Assembly: GCF_932274485.2 (NCBI RefSeq)
Contig: NC_065882.2
Coordinates: forward strand, 70,097,431-70,161,430
Length of the DNA stretch: 64,000 nt
Direction: 5' to 3'
From: Patella vulgata
Lineage: Eukaryota > Mollusca > Gastropoda > Patellidae
The notes below the pieces were generated by a model, which had not been told where the DNA came from, did no database searches, and saw only the letters and a list, made by a program, of their open reading frames with translations. A program made the position numbers and the translations under genes. Positions 43,845-56,073 of this stretch are shown in pieces. Position 1 is the first letter of the stretch. Each line of letters opens with the position of its first letter.

Positions 43845-44386
43845 CAGGCCCGGAGCCAGGGGGGGATCACGTGGGTAAGACGCTAGCTCGCTAGCCTGGA
43901 GGTCGGGTGTTCGATCCCTGCATTGGCCGAGAAAGTTCATCCAGATTTTCCGACGTGGTTCTCCCTTGTCAGTGATGCAGGACGGAGGGGCTGACAAGGA
44001 AAGCTGTCTAGTCGTTCGGATGGGACGAAAAACCGAGGTCCCGTGTACACATTGGCGTGCACGTAAAAGATCCCTTGGCAGTTGGAATTCGATATAAGAG
44101 TAGGCCGTAGTGCCGCTGTCCGGGCAAAATTTCCCTCATAGCACACTGTATGGCGTATGCCCGTCTTCATTAGCCCAGGTTAGGAGCAGAACAGTAGGAC
44201 GTTAAACCCCATTTCATTTCATTTCATTTCATTTCCGGAGCCAGGGAGTGGGGGGGGGGCAAAATGTTTTGCCCCCCCCCTCCCCCGAAAAGTTGCCAAA
44301 TAAAGCTCTAAAATACCTACTGTAGACTGTGCCCCCCCTAAAGCCTTCACTGCCTCTCCGCAGCCAGCAAGCTAGCTATAGGCCTG
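43845..44386. mobile_element. hAT-like MITE interrupted by a SINE
   Basis: Ends CAGGCCCGGAGCCAG and CTAGCTATAGGCCTG form an imperfect inverted repeat; flanking octamers CCATCACT and CCATAATT could be a worn 8-bp duplication. The centre holds a G10/C10 hairpin around CAAAATGTTTTG (44251-44285). The hAT assignment is inference. Confidence 0.5.
43862..44234 (+). mobile_element. SINE family B, young nested copy
   Basis: Flanked by CCGGAGCCAGGG at 43850-43861 and 44235-44246, a perfect 12-bp target duplication. Head GTGGGTAAGACGCTAGC, B box GGGTGTTCGATCCCTGC, body AAACCGAGGTCCCGTGTAC, end AGGACGTTAAACCCC and four ATTTC-type repeats. Best-preserved member of the family here. Confidence 0.95.
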
Positions 44387-44460
44387 CCATAATTCAGCGC
44401 AACAAGGATTGTACCATTTATGTTTCGGTAGTACATGTTTTCAGTGTATCTTCATTCAGA

Positions 44461-44533
44461 ATATCCCGTCTTCATTAGCCCAGTTCGGTGCAGAACAGTA
44501 GGACGTTATAACCCAATTTCATTTCATTTTCAT
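44461..44533 (+). mobile_element. SINE family B 3' fragment
   Basis: CGTCTTCATTAGCCCAG, GCAGAACAGTAGGACGTTAT and an ATTTCATTT tail only. Confidence 0.8.
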
Positions 44534-44821
44534 TCAGAATGTTTTTTCTTATTTCCAAAAGGCAACAGTGTCACTATAATGACCTTGGATTTGGCGCTTC
44601 GCGGTAAAAATTTTGGGGACCACTTCCCAAAAGGTCCATCCCTTTAAGGGATAATAATCTTACATATATACCAGTAAACAAATCTTGGAATTGTATATTT
44701 ATTAGATATACTGGCAAATATTGAGCTAAACCATGCAATATAAAGAAATTGACTTTTCTCTAATATTTTCATGGATCCGGGGTAATCAGTGTTTACAATT
44801 TGAATATCTGCTTAGACATTG

Positions 44822-45096
44822 GGGGTGGGGGTGGGGGTTGGATGGCCAAAAGGTTAGTGTCAGCCCGTTGCATCGTAAGGTCTGTCCTTGATACAACTGG
44901 CGTGGTTTCGATTCTCCGGTTATACGTGAAAAGGAGTAGGGTCATCTGTCCAACCTTGTGGGTTTTCCTCCCACTGCTAAAGACCCCAATACACAAGCAA
45001 ATTATTGAAATAAAATAGAACCATATGTTAGTCCCAAAATGGCCTAGTTTGTGTCGAGTGGACATTAAACCCCATTTCTCTCTCTCTCTCTCTCTC
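44822..45096 (+). mobile_element. SINE family A with target duplication
   Basis: Head TTGGATGGCCAAAAGGTTAG, deletion in the central domain, long CT tail. GCTTAGACATTG (44810-44821) and GCTTAGGCGTTG (45097-45108) flank it, two mismatches. Confidence 0.88.
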
Positions 45097-45560
45097 GCTT
45101 AGGCGTTGAAAATGCACTTAAATTCCATACATGTCATGTCAACTGGAAAATTAATTATTGGTGTGATAGCAACCTGTTAATCTTTCAGTATGGTCATATC
45201 CATATCATAATAATGAAAAATAGCTACAGAAATTTATTTTATGCATTTATACTCCATCATGTTGATAAGATTTTTATGGTAAAAAAAGATACATCAACAT
45301 GCTACATTTCATTGTGCAGTCATGATCCTGCCAATAATGTCATCAACTTTTATTTAATAGATAAACTCCTACTCCAGCTTGTCAAAACCAAAAACAACCA
45401 ACTGTTGTTGAGCTGTCAGTAGAAACAAAAATATGGAAACTGTTTGAGTGGGTGTGTAAAAAATGATGATCATTTTATTACTGCAAATATTGTTCAATAT
45501 ACACAGAGTGGGAAAAGAGTATTATTAGGTAATAATATTTAAGAAATATGGATCATTATG

Positions 45561-45830
45561 CAGGGGGTTGGATGGCCGAATGGTTAGCACATGCACCCTC
45601 TATCATACGGTCTGTCAATGAGTCAACTGGCGGGGTTTCGATTCCACGGTTGTATTTGACAAGGAGTAGGGTCGCCTGTCCAACCTTGTGGGTTTTCTCC
45701 CGGTCCTCTAGTTTCCTTCCACTGCTAAAAACCCCAATGCGCAAGCGAATTATTGAAATAAAATTGAACCATGTGTTAGTCCCGAAATGACCCGGTTTGT
45801 GTCGAGTGGACGTTAAACCCCATCTCTCAG
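45561..45830 (+). mobile_element. SINE family A, full length
   Basis: Head TTGGATGGCCGAATGGTTAG, B box GGTTTCGATTCC, tail GGACGTTAAACCCCATCTCT without a long CT run. It directly follows an unrelated AT-rich block. Confidence 0.92.
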
Positions 45831-46173
45831 TCATCATGTATGCAATGGACATCCAAACAATTCCACCAACAGCAGCCATTAATGCAGCCAGTATTGAAAC
45901 TTCAAAACAATGTTTATTTTTGTTGATAGAAAATACCAACCATAACAATGACATAACCTTTCGAGCTACGTCAAATAGGCAGTGACTTTCACCAGGAAAT
46001 TAAATATCTTTAATTTCCTATCATAGCGTTCAAAATAACTCCCTGAATTATCTTAACATCTCAGATTTATTCTATGTCAAGAAACATGCAGTGCAAGAAT
46101 GTTACACATGTCTATCAGAATGATGTAAACTAATCACTCATAGTTTGTCTATGTATCCACCATTAAACCATAA

Positions 46174-46441
46174 TGGGTGGCCATTTGGGTGGCCAAATGG
46201 TTAGCACGTGTGCTCTGTATCATAAGGTCTGTCATGTAGTCAACTGGCGTGGTTTTGATTCCCTGGATGTATGTGACAAGGAGTAGGGTCGCCTGTCCAA
46301 CGGTTTCCTTCCACTGCTAAAGACCCCTACGCACAAGAGAATTATTGAAATAAAATTGAACCATGTGTTAGTCCCGAAATGACCTGGTTTGTGTGAGTGG
46401 ACGATAAACCTCATCTCTCTCTCTCTCCCTCTCTCTCTCTC
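46174..46441 (+). mobile_element. SINE family A with 9-bp target duplication
   Basis: AAACCATAA at 46165-46173 and 46442-46450 flank it. The middle of the central domain is deleted and the CT tail is long. Confidence 0.88.
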
Positions 46442-46686
46442 AAACCATAAACAGATATCCTATAAATGACAAACCAAACATGATGCTACTGTAAGAATAA
46501 TTCAAGTCCAGTTTTTCATGTCTTATCAACTTACTGGAAGACAAGAAATTAATGTGTCATGTAAATTGAAACTAATTCAGCCTGCGGGTATCGTTCTCTA
46601 TTTCAGATGTCAGGAGTGTTTTTTTGTAAGTTTAAAAAGAATTATGACACTGGTTTCCAGATATTGACATCATTGTTTTCAGATAT

Positions 46687-46852
46687 TAACACCCACTCAA
46701 CATAAGTTAGGTCATTTCAGGACTGAAATGGTTCTATTTTATTTCAGTTAATGGGGTAAGGGCCTGGAGAAAACCCACAATAAGCTTGGTATTGAAACGA
46801 TGATAGACTTTATGATCTACAATACACATGTTACACCACACGATCATCCGAC
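46687..46852 (-). mobile_element. SINE family A, degenerate, reverse
   Basis: ACCCACTCAACATAAGTTAG then GGTCATTTCAGGACTG and GGAGAAAACCCACAA; the head is worn. Confidence 0.6.
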
Positions 46853-47022
46853 ATCCACACCCTAATAAATGCAAGAATGTGAGGTTGTGTGTAACTCAGT
46901 TATTTCCTACTCCTAATAATATTTCTCTTAGAGCACATGGTAGGCCTGTTATACTTCTGTTGTTCACAGGCCAGGATATAATTAAATTAGTTGATCTTTG
47001 TGCTGTACCTTTATTATAAATA

Positions 47023-47152
47023 TCCAGTTTCCTCCCACTGCTAAAGACCCCTACGGGCAAGTAAATTACTGAAATAAAATTAAACCATATGTTAGTCCCG
47101 AAATGACCTAGTTTGTGTTGAGTGGATGTTAAACCCCATTTCTCTCTCTCTC
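47023..47152 (+). mobile_element. SINE family A, 5'-truncated
   Basis: Begins in the central domain at AGTTTCCTCCCACTGCTAAA and ends in GTTAAACCCCATTTCTCTCT. Confidence 0.88.
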
Positions 47153-47212
47153 TATTATAAATATCATTAAAATCTCTGATAAAAGACAAATGCCAGACAT
47201 AATGACAGGCAT

Positions 47213-47473
47213 GAGAGAGAGGGAGGGTTTTAACATGTCCACTCGACACAACCTAGCTCATTCAGGGACTAACATGGTTCAATTTTATTTCATTAATTCG
47301 CTTGAGCGTAGGGGTTTTTAATAGTGGGAGGACCTGGAGAATACCCAAAGGATGGACAGGCAACCCTACTCTTTGTCACATACAATCAGGGAATCGAAAC
47401 CATGCCGCTTGACTCAATGACAGTCCTTATGATGCAACGCACACAAGTTAACAATTCGGCTATGCAAACACCC
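47213..47473 (-). mobile_element. SINE family A, reverse, diverged
   Basis: GAGAGAGGGAGGGTTTTAAC tail side through GGGAATCGAAACCATGCC (B box) to the head ACAATTCGGCTATGC. Confidence 0.82.
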
Positions 47474-47784
47474 TACAGGTAACAGAGAGAATTTGCCTGA
47501 CATGTCTATCATCATACGTGTATATTTTCAGGCTCGGATGTATAAGCAACTTTCATAAAGTACCTTCTCTTTAATTTCCTTGATGCAAGCCCCCTTTTTA
47601 TATGTTGTGTATCTGTACTTGATTGCTGTATTCATTCTTGATTAAACCCAAACTTATATATTGATTAGAGACATGTGGTGTCTTGAGAGAAAAAAAATTA
47701 AAGTGCTGGTATCCAATTAATTTAACAACTTATAGAGGTAGGTGTTATTAAGAAGCTGACAAATCTCATAAATAATAATCAGAA

Positions 47785-47998
47785 CAGAATCTAGAACTGG
47801 CAGTGGGATAGAGCATTAAATTCTTTTATATGTAAGATTAACTTTTTGTATGAGATCTGTGGATATTTTCATAAAATGGCTTAATATTAATCAGAATCTA
47901 GAAGTAGGAGTGGGATAGGGCTTTAACTTCTTTTATATGTAAGATTAACTTTTTAGAAGGGATCTGTGAATATTTTCATAAAATGGCTTAAAATTAAA
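47785..47998. repeat. 107-bp tandem duplication
   Basis: Two units starting CAGAATCTAGAA at 47785 and 47892; both carry TTTTATATGTAAGATTAACT and ATATTTTCATAAAATGGCTT. Confidence 0.9.
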
Positions 47999-48699
47999 CG
48001 ATTCTAAGATTTTTGGTGCATTCCTCCCTCTACATTACCATATTACAATAATCCCCTATCTATTTATTAAGGTGTTCATTAAATCGACTATTTTCAAATT
48101 GAATTTCAGATTTAATTTAATACTGTTGCTAGGATCATGAGATTTATATAATTGTAGAAATCTTCAAAGATCATTTCTGTGCTTGATGCAGATAAAAAGC
48201 AATTAATCTGTTTTTCCAGCCAGTGTCAAAATCCAAGGTTTAAATTTGAACTTCTGCACTTTTTGAAGATCTTATTGACTTATTCTTTGGATCTGTTTTT
48301 TAATTCTGGTACCTAAATCAAAGATGAAAGATAGGAAATATCAGTCTATATGATCTCATTATTTGTATAATTTGAATTCTTTAAATAGATTTTATGATAA
48401 AGATTAATATCCCTTGAGAAATATTTACTTTTAAAACTTGTTTTAAGCCGGTTGTCATGGAAACCTGTAACAGGAATTAAAATTATCATTGATTCTTTTG
48501 GTGATTATATCTGTAGTATAAAGCATGCTTTGTTGAGATGTTAATCTATATTTTGTTAAACCAAATTTTATTGCATATTGATTATTAAAAACATACGCCA
48601 CTATGTAAATAATTCAATAAATGTATGGATTTGTTTAAATATTAATGTCTATGATCATCACATGAGGGATTTTAAATCTTTAAAATCAATTCAAAATGG
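47999..48699. other. Gene-free stretch
   Basis: AT-rich; no exon or known repeat recognised. Confidence 0.3.
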
Positions 48700-49280
48700 T
48701 TCAATATTAAGGTCATATAATTACTGCCAGAGTTATGGCCCTTGATTACTCGAAGAATCTTGTGGATGCACTACAGGCCAAAGTGATCATTCTATTGACT
48801 TTATATTGTTTCAAGATCTTGAGATGAACAAGTATATTGATTTTTATTGGTTTTTGATAACTTGAACAGCTAAATCCATGATATATGTTTTGTATACTAA
48901 ACGTAAGCATGGGATAGAACAAAAAGCCAAACAAATTCTGATGTATTTTAAACTGATTTTAGAGATTTAAAATCCCTCAAGAGGGGACCATAGGCTAAAA
49001 ACATGATTTTTCGTACAATCGGGGGCAATAATCCATGGTAATACCGTAATGTGCCAAGATCTTTGGTCGATAATCCTATATTTCACAATTCGTCAAAATT
49101 GGTTGAAAATTGTGACCTGGAGAATGTCCACAAACAAATTGTTGATGGGCATCCAGACTGGCACAGGCGACGACAGTATACGTCCATCTGAAAATATGAG
49201 TGTATAAGAATGCCAAATGACACCAATAATCAGACGAAGCGAAGATGATACGATTTGACAATCACGATACCTTTATGAAG
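48700..49280 (-). repeat. Ancient dispersed repeat relic
   Basis: The reverse strand carries ATACACTCATATTTTCAGAT and GGACGTATACTGTCGTCGCC, matching 14630-14690. AGAGTTATGGCCCTTGATTA at 48728 belongs to the same class of old repeats. Confidence 0.45.
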
Positions 49281-49784
49281 GACAAATGGACACATGAATT
49301 CAAGACAAAAATGAATTTTTGCCAGCACTCAAAAAGTTGCTGCCAGAAACGAATTTGAACAGTTACTCTATCATGTGTCCGTCCATCTGGAGTCAATTTC
49401 GGGACAGTGTGATGCCCACTTTACAGAAACATATCACAAATATTTTATTTTATTTTTTAAAATGATTGGGGGTGAAAACGGAGAGCAGACCAGATTCATA
49501 AGTGTTGCTGCCACGGCCTATATTTACCATTTTAATTAACTATTTAGTTTAAGCCACTAGTGGCAACATTTATTGTATAACAAATTGAACTGAAAATTAT
49601 TAGAGATTAGTGTCTTTTAAGACAACCTAGTCATATAAATTATACTCAAGTCAGTATATTATCATAAAGAATGCACATCACCTTTTTAGTTATTAGTTCA
49701 TTTTAATGTTGTTGCTGGTTGAATAGATTCATATCCAGATTAAACAGTTGTTAATGTTTTAATGGAAGTAACCTTCTAGATTAG
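49281..49784. other. Gene-free stretch
   Basis: Nothing recognised. Confidence 0.25.
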
Positions 49785-50023
49785 GGTGGTTGGGAGGCCG
49801 AAAAGTTTAATGTGTGTGCGTTAGATCATGCGGTCTGTGGTCAAGTTGTTACGTAACAAGGAGTAGGGTCGCTTGTCCAACTTTGTGAGTTTTCTCCGGG
49901 TCCTCCAGTTTAATCCCACTGCTCAAGAAAATTATTGAAATAAAATTGAATCGTATGTTAGTCCAGAAATGACCTAGTTTCTGTCAAGTGGACTTCAAAC
50001 CTCATTTCTCTCTCACTCAGTCA
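49785..50023 (+). mobile_element. SINE family A with B-box deletion
   Basis: Head GGTTGGGAGGCCGAAAAG, then the body from AAGGAGTAGGGTCGC to CTTCAAACCTCATTTCTCTC. The B box is gone, so the copy cannot drive pol III transcription. Confidence 0.8.
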
Positions 50024-50032
50024 CCCACTAAG

Positions 50033-50201
50033 CAGGGGCAGATCCAGGATTTTCAGAAAGGGGGGGGGGCACACCAGAGGTCATGTCATCAAACTTATGA
50101 CGGGGATCACTACCATTTTTTTGTTCTCCTTTCCCGCGAGAATATATGGGGCAAAAAATTGTTCGCCACCGCAAAAAATAAGCCCCATGGATCCATGCCT
50201 G
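50033..50201. mobile_element. hAT-like MITE
   Basis: 169 bp with ends CAGGGGCAGATCCAGGA and CCATGGATCCATGCCTG (imperfect inverted repeat) and a G10 run near the left end, as in the element at 43845. The flanking 8-mers do not match well. Confidence 0.5.
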
Positions 50202-50209
50202 CTATAAGT

Positions 50210-51104
50210 TACAGTGATACTGTTAATTGTCTTCCTTGTATCAATTTATATATACGATTTGAAATTAATTTGAATAACTACTTGTTAACTTCAATGTCAG
50301 GAGATGAATATTGACAAAAGTAGTGCAATAGACTTGTCATATAATTAGTGATTTGACACCTCTGGGCAGTGTTGAAATGTATATAATTTTGTTATCTCTA
50401 CAGGCAGTTACCTCCCATTGATGACAAGTTTATCTAAAATCATTACAAATCAGTTTGTTAGCCAAATGTTCTTCTGTTTATTATGGTGCTGGTCAATCAA
50501 TATACAGGTATGAAAATAGTAACAGGGCTTCTGAATGACTCAGTACAATCACATTTGGCACATCTTATGTTCTCTGCCTGTTCAGCCATCTAGAGCAGGA
50601 ACTGAGTAAGATTATAGTGCTCCCATATGACGCTTAGTTGTAAATTTAATGTCATTTATGGTGAGTCCCTTTTGTGGGTTTTTGTTCAGCTACATCATTT
50701 ACACCATGACAAACCTAACGCTGGGGGAAAAAACCTTTGTGATGCCCCCATTTCCTTGATGCTCTAAGCTTATTTTGCTTAATGGTTAATCTGGGCTTGA
50801 TCTTCAGCAAAAATGACAAATTACTGAAACATATCTCTTTTTTTAGTTTTGTCTGTACAGTTATTGTTTATTTTTAGAGAATTGTACCAAGTTTACATAT
50901 ATAAATATTATGCTCTCTGCCGATAATACACAAAATATGGGGCATGTGGAATGTGGTATATGAAAATACTATAATATAATTGTGTCATTGGAAATGTATG
51001 ATACAGAGTTAGAAATTTTGTAATGGAAGAATTTTCAGAATTTTCCAGAAAGATTTGATGGTTTATTATTTTTAATTAATTACACAACAATACAAATTTA
51101 CAAT
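50210..51104. other. Gene-free stretch
   Basis: Nothing recognised beyond AT-rich sequence. Confidence 0.3.
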
Positions 51105-51117
51105 GTTCCCCATTCTC

Positions 51118-51442
51118 GGGATCACAGTGGCTAAGTGGCTAAGATGCTGGTTCACTAGCGTGGAGGTTGGGTGTTCGATCCCTGCATCCAGATTTTCCGG
51201 CATGTTCCACCTTGTCAGTGATACAGGACGGAGGGCCTGACAAGGACAGCTGTCTAGTCATTTGGATGGGACAAAAAACCGAGGTCCCATGTACAAATTG
51301 GCATGCACGTAAAAGATCCCTTGACAGTTGGAATTCGATATAAGAGTAGGCCATAGTGCCGCTGTACAGGCAAAATTTCCCTCATAGCCAAGTCGGAGCA
51401 GAACAGTAGGACGTTAAACCCCATTTCATTTCATTTCATTTC
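51118..51442 (+). mobile_element. SINE family B with target duplication
   Basis: GTTCCCCATTCTC before it (51105-51117) and GTTCCCCATATTCTC after it (51443-51457). The body is complete except for short deletions after the B box and before the 3' end. Confidence 0.92.
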
Positions 51443-51457
51443 GTTCCCCATATTCTC

Positions 51458-52806
51458 TGATATTTGTTCCTAAAAAATGGATTAGATTGCCCCACCACCC
51501 ACTTCCTGCTCCTGTCTATGTATGTTGATCTACTTTTAACATGCTTTTGTTTCACTCTTTCTGACCATGTTTTTCTGGATGAATCGAGTCTATTCTGCAA
51601 GTATAGATTGGTTATCATAGATTGTATCATATGTGGTTTCTTGGGTCTCTCCAATGCTGCCCACAGTCACACAGTAATTTCCATGATTTGTGAGCCAACA
51701 AGTGCCGCCTACAGTGGCAAAGTAATTATGAGGATATATTAGCCGGCGGCTCTATTTAGGAAGTGACCAAGCTGTAATTGAATATGACACTTCCTAAACT
51801 TTTCTTGTAATCCACAACCAGATTTCACATCAACCTGTAATTTGAAAATGTCAGGCACAAACCTATATTATAATGAATGGTTATTGGGTATTACGATTTA
51901 AATGGTATGTTTATTATTAACAGACCTATTCTGAACATTGATATAACTGGGTCTTTCCAATCACACTCTCATGTTACAGTCTTTGAGAAAAAAAAGTAAA
52001 TGGATACCTAGGCAATTTCTATATTCCCCCATCTTATCTCAAATATCATTACAGTTTCTGGTACTGCCTCATGGGATATTATTTGTTGGCGTGAACTACC
52101 ATGGCTACAAGCACTAAATTGCAGTGTTTTTATATTAAATTGTTTTTATCTAGTTTCTGTTTTAGAAACCAAGTTACGGGCAAATTATTGAAAGCTTTTT
52201 GAAAGGTTTAACTTCCTTTGCATTAGGTAGCATGGAATATTGATGAAATATATCGATAGTTACTATAGAATTCATATAATAGTGGGGGATATTAACTGTT
52301 TAATAATTGATAATAAAAAAAGGTTATTTATTGAAAAGAACATTTCTTTGTTGGGTTTTGGTTGGCAAGTATTAAATGATCAAAATTTATTTGTATGTAA
52401 TGGTAGCTAAATTATACATTGTTGTTAAAGTTACACAATTATTCTAAAGAAATAACAATGGTTCGATGTGCAACCATTCAGAATCCCGTCAGAGAAAGAA
52501 TTAATACCATGAACTGTAATGATAGTGGATAAATGCCACTGATATATAATTTCCGATTTTATTTAAAAATTACAGCAAAGTCATTCTCTTTGAACAGGTC
52601 TTAATACCTGTAATTACCTTTTCCGCGCTGATCAATTGTGGTTCAAGGGTGTAATTTGATCTCTGTTAAATGCCCATCTCCAGAAGTAATGAAATGGAGT
52701 TTAATAGCATGTTAGCACCACCTTGGCTATATTGCGACAAACATATTGTGATTTTTGATGAGATAAATCATCTCCCTGAAACATTCTAGAAAGATTAAAA
52801 CAAATT
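51458..52806. other. Gene-free stretch
   Basis: ORFs at 51436-51742 overlap on opposite strands and have no recognisable domain. Rest is AT-rich. Confidence 0.35.
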
Positions 52807-52812
52807 GTATTG

Positions 52813-53154
52813 GGAGCAGCAGTGGCGCAAGCTCCATGAGTAAGGCATTAGCAACCTAACCAGGAGATGCCATGATCAATCCAGGTCCTGGACGTGGTTC
52901 CCTATTGTCAGTGATGCAGGACCAAGGGCTTGGCAAAAACAGTGCCTAGTTGTTTGGATGGGATGAAATATCTGAGGTGTCATGGTCATGTTGGTGTGCA
53001 CGTAAAATAACCCTTGAAAGTTTGAATTCTATTGCTGTCCAGAAATAATTTCTTTGGAAACAGACTGTATGGCGTATACACTTGTCGTCATTAGATCTGC
53101 AGGTGCAGAAATATAGGACGTTAACCCCATTTCATTCATTCATTCATTCATTCA
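52813..53154 (+). mobile_element. SINE B-related copy with ATTC tail
   Basis: Head CAGTGGCGCAAGCTCCATG differs from SINE B, but the body (GTCAGTGATGCAGGACC, TGTGCACGTAAAATAACCC, AGGACGTTAACCCCATTTC) matches. The tail is (ATTC)n rather than (ATTTC)n: a subfamily or sister family. GTATTG flanks both sides. Confidence 0.8.
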
Positions 53155-53160
53155 GTATTG

Positions 53161-54315
53161 CTCAGAGAATCTTTTAACATATAATTTTAAGGTTGTAGTT
53201 GGTGAAGTATATATTTCTACAAATAAGTTCAAGTCAACATTAAATTTGTTATTTTGATTCAAGTTGATCCTCTGATATAAATCCTTTCAACTACTCTATT
53301 AAATCAACACAATTAAAGAATGGATAAGGGCTGTAAAGCATCAAGTAGAAAATTAGTCTAATTTATGGGAACATTTATTTTGTTTAAAGGCAGCTCCTGG
53401 GGGGTTTGACTTGACATTTCTATGTAGATGAAGTCTCTAAGCTTTAAAGATAAGAAGGTAGTGTTAGTGATTAATAACTCACAGTAGACAGTTGATTATA
53501 GAAATGGGTTGATTCAATAGTCATGGTTGTCATATCTTAATTAAATTACTAAGTATCTTTATCAAGTAGAACGATGTTGAATTGACTTGGGATCATTCTC
53601 ATATTGAAATAATATGTTGCCAATAAATATGCTGTTTTCACTTCTTCTTGGAGGCGTGATTTTAATATATTGATGGAATTGGTGAGAATATCCTGATGTG
53701 ATTAAATACTGGATAACAAAAATATTCGCTATGGAGTCAGACCACTTTTAAATTCCATAATCTCAATACCCATGAATGATATTCCTTCAAATCCTAGTCT
53801 TCCTTTCTATCTCCCTTGTCTCAATTTTCTCCCCTTTCTCCACTTTTGCATGGCTATTTGTTTTGAGTCTTTGGTCTCAAATCATAGAAGGTTTGAATTG
53901 ACATTTTCTTCCAAGAATTGGTCAATATTTATGACTTTAAGAGGCGGAAGGATAACATAGTTAAAAGAGGTTGGCCATGGTATTGTATATGGTGGATAGT
54001 TGCATGTTTATAGTATGTACTTCAAGTTTATGTATCTCAAACTTTCAGTGGTCAATCTCATACAAACTTTGTAGAAGACATGGCCAGTTGTTACTTGGTC
54101 TGTAGTGAACATCTGGGAAAAAGTTGGAACCAGGCAAAGGGATCAGAATTAGCATTAAAGTCAATGGATAAATCAATGGTGGTCTGTTTCCCTATGTAGA
54201 GGTTTGAGTGGCAGAGAAGTCTAGATAATATGGTCTATCATCAATTGGTTGAGATTTCAGATCATTTCTTGTTCTCTGCCTTGTGGGTTTTCTCCATGTT
54301 CCATCTTCCAATGAG
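53161..54315. other. Gene-free stretch
   Basis: A short ORF at 53772-53960 has no family signature. Nothing else recognised. Confidence 0.3.
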
Positions 54316-54799
54316 AAAATATGCCTATTGCAAGTATTTCTATAGGCTTTAAATGTTGTAAAAATATTAATTAGACCTTTATTTACATAACAAGCCCGAA
54401 ATCAACTCTGTAGAACCTCGGATGGCTTGGACACAGTTTGGATTTAAACAGTCGTCTATTTAATAATTAATTGATTAAATGGCTGACATTTACCGTTGAT
54501 CACTGATGTCACTACCGGACACCGCCGATGAAGAACTGACAATCAAAGGTACCATAGGCATTGAGAATGTTACTTGACAATTGAGAATATGTGGGTGGAG
54601 TTATCGTCTGTTAATCAAGCAATTGGCAATTCTCAGAGACGGTGCGGAGACAGTTGATGCCAATTTCTAGTCCAAACTTCCAACAGTGATAATTACGTTC
54701 AGAATAAAGTAATTTGACTGAAATTTTCATTTTCTTTTTTTATCATCTATTTTTAAACTGTTATATCAAGAATGGCCAACTCTTTATTAAAATCTTTAA
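54316..54799. mobile_element. MITE family C, left member of a tandem pair
   Basis: ATGCCTATTGCAAGTATTTC and TATAGGCTTTAAATG at the left, AAGAATGGCCAACTCTTTAT near the right. The last bases of its right terminus are missing and the border TTAA (54796-54799) is shared with the next element. Confidence 0.65.
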
Positions 54800-55194
54800 C
54801 ATACATTATGCAAGAGCTAAATCTGCCTATTGCAGGTCTTTCTTTAGGCCTGAAATGTTATCTGAATTATTAATTAGACATTAATTTACTTATCCAGACC
54901 ATAATTAACTCACGATGTCGTTGCTAGCCTGCGATATTTATTGGATTAGGATCCGATTTGCTGTTCAACTTCCATTCATGATTTAATCATAAAATCGATA
55001 ATCAAGATTATGTTTTTTATTGTAAGACTTTAGTAATGATGATCGAGGCTAGGCTGAAAACTCAATCGCTAAAATCTCGCTTCAGAGTGGATCAATTTGA
55101 CTGAAATTTTCAGCAAATTCCCTTTAGATTATCGAGTTTTTAACTATTATAGTGAGGATAGCTCTTTATTTAATCTCCCATAATGCATCTTTAA
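54796..55194. mobile_element. MITE family C, right member of a tandem pair
   Basis: TTAACATACATTATGCAAGA left; CCATAATGCATCTTTAA right. Good terminal match. Confidence 0.8.
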
Positions 55195-56073
55195 CTAATG
55201 TATCTTTAATAACAGAACAAGAAGCACTGACCAAACAAGTGTTCAGAATTTTTTAAGGATGTAAGATTCGACAACTAATCGGGGTTCATGTCTACTTGTA
55301 CCAAGGGTGATATTGCACACAATGTGATCTGAATGATGGCTTGGCAGCAGATTGCCGTAAATTTTGCAGATAATCAAATAAGGACTTGTCTGATATAAAT
55401 ATACATGTATAATCAATAACATCACATCTACAATTTCTTATAGTTTACGAACCTGGAACTGCTAATGTCTCTTTATATGAAAATTATCTGTGTTATTTAA
55501 TTATGGATAAGATCATTATGAATATATTAACATATACACAGGTGGAATTTACACTTCTAGATATACATGTACATTCCTTTAAATTCAGCTAAAGTTGCTC
55601 TTCTTTATTTTTAGTTGGTCTTGGACATCTCTCAATGTAAAGGTACTTGTGAGGGGAAATTTTAAAAGCACTGTATATGATTAAAAATGGCAAATGATCT
55701 GTGGTTAAAGTGACACAATGCTTGATCACTTGAGGAAACAGTAAAATTAAAATTATACTGACTTTTGATTTTTTTTTCTTCCTACCTCACTATATCTTGG
55801 TTTAAAAACTGTGATTGGTTGACTCCAAATTTATAGACCAATGGTACCTCTTGATACAGAAAATTCTGTCACTACCCAGGCTGCTATTTTCTTAAATATG
55901 TCTTTAAACCTTAATGGATTAAATTGGACATGAATTGTACACATTGCTTGAATAGAATATGAGTATGACAAAATGTTTCTTACCAGAAGCCTAGATGCCA
56001 TACAATGACCTTACTAATAATTTCAACCTAGGAAAAATAAAAATAAATCAAGTCATTTAAATTGTTGAATCGA
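55195..56073. other. Gene-free stretch
   Basis: Nothing recognised. Confidence 0.3.
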
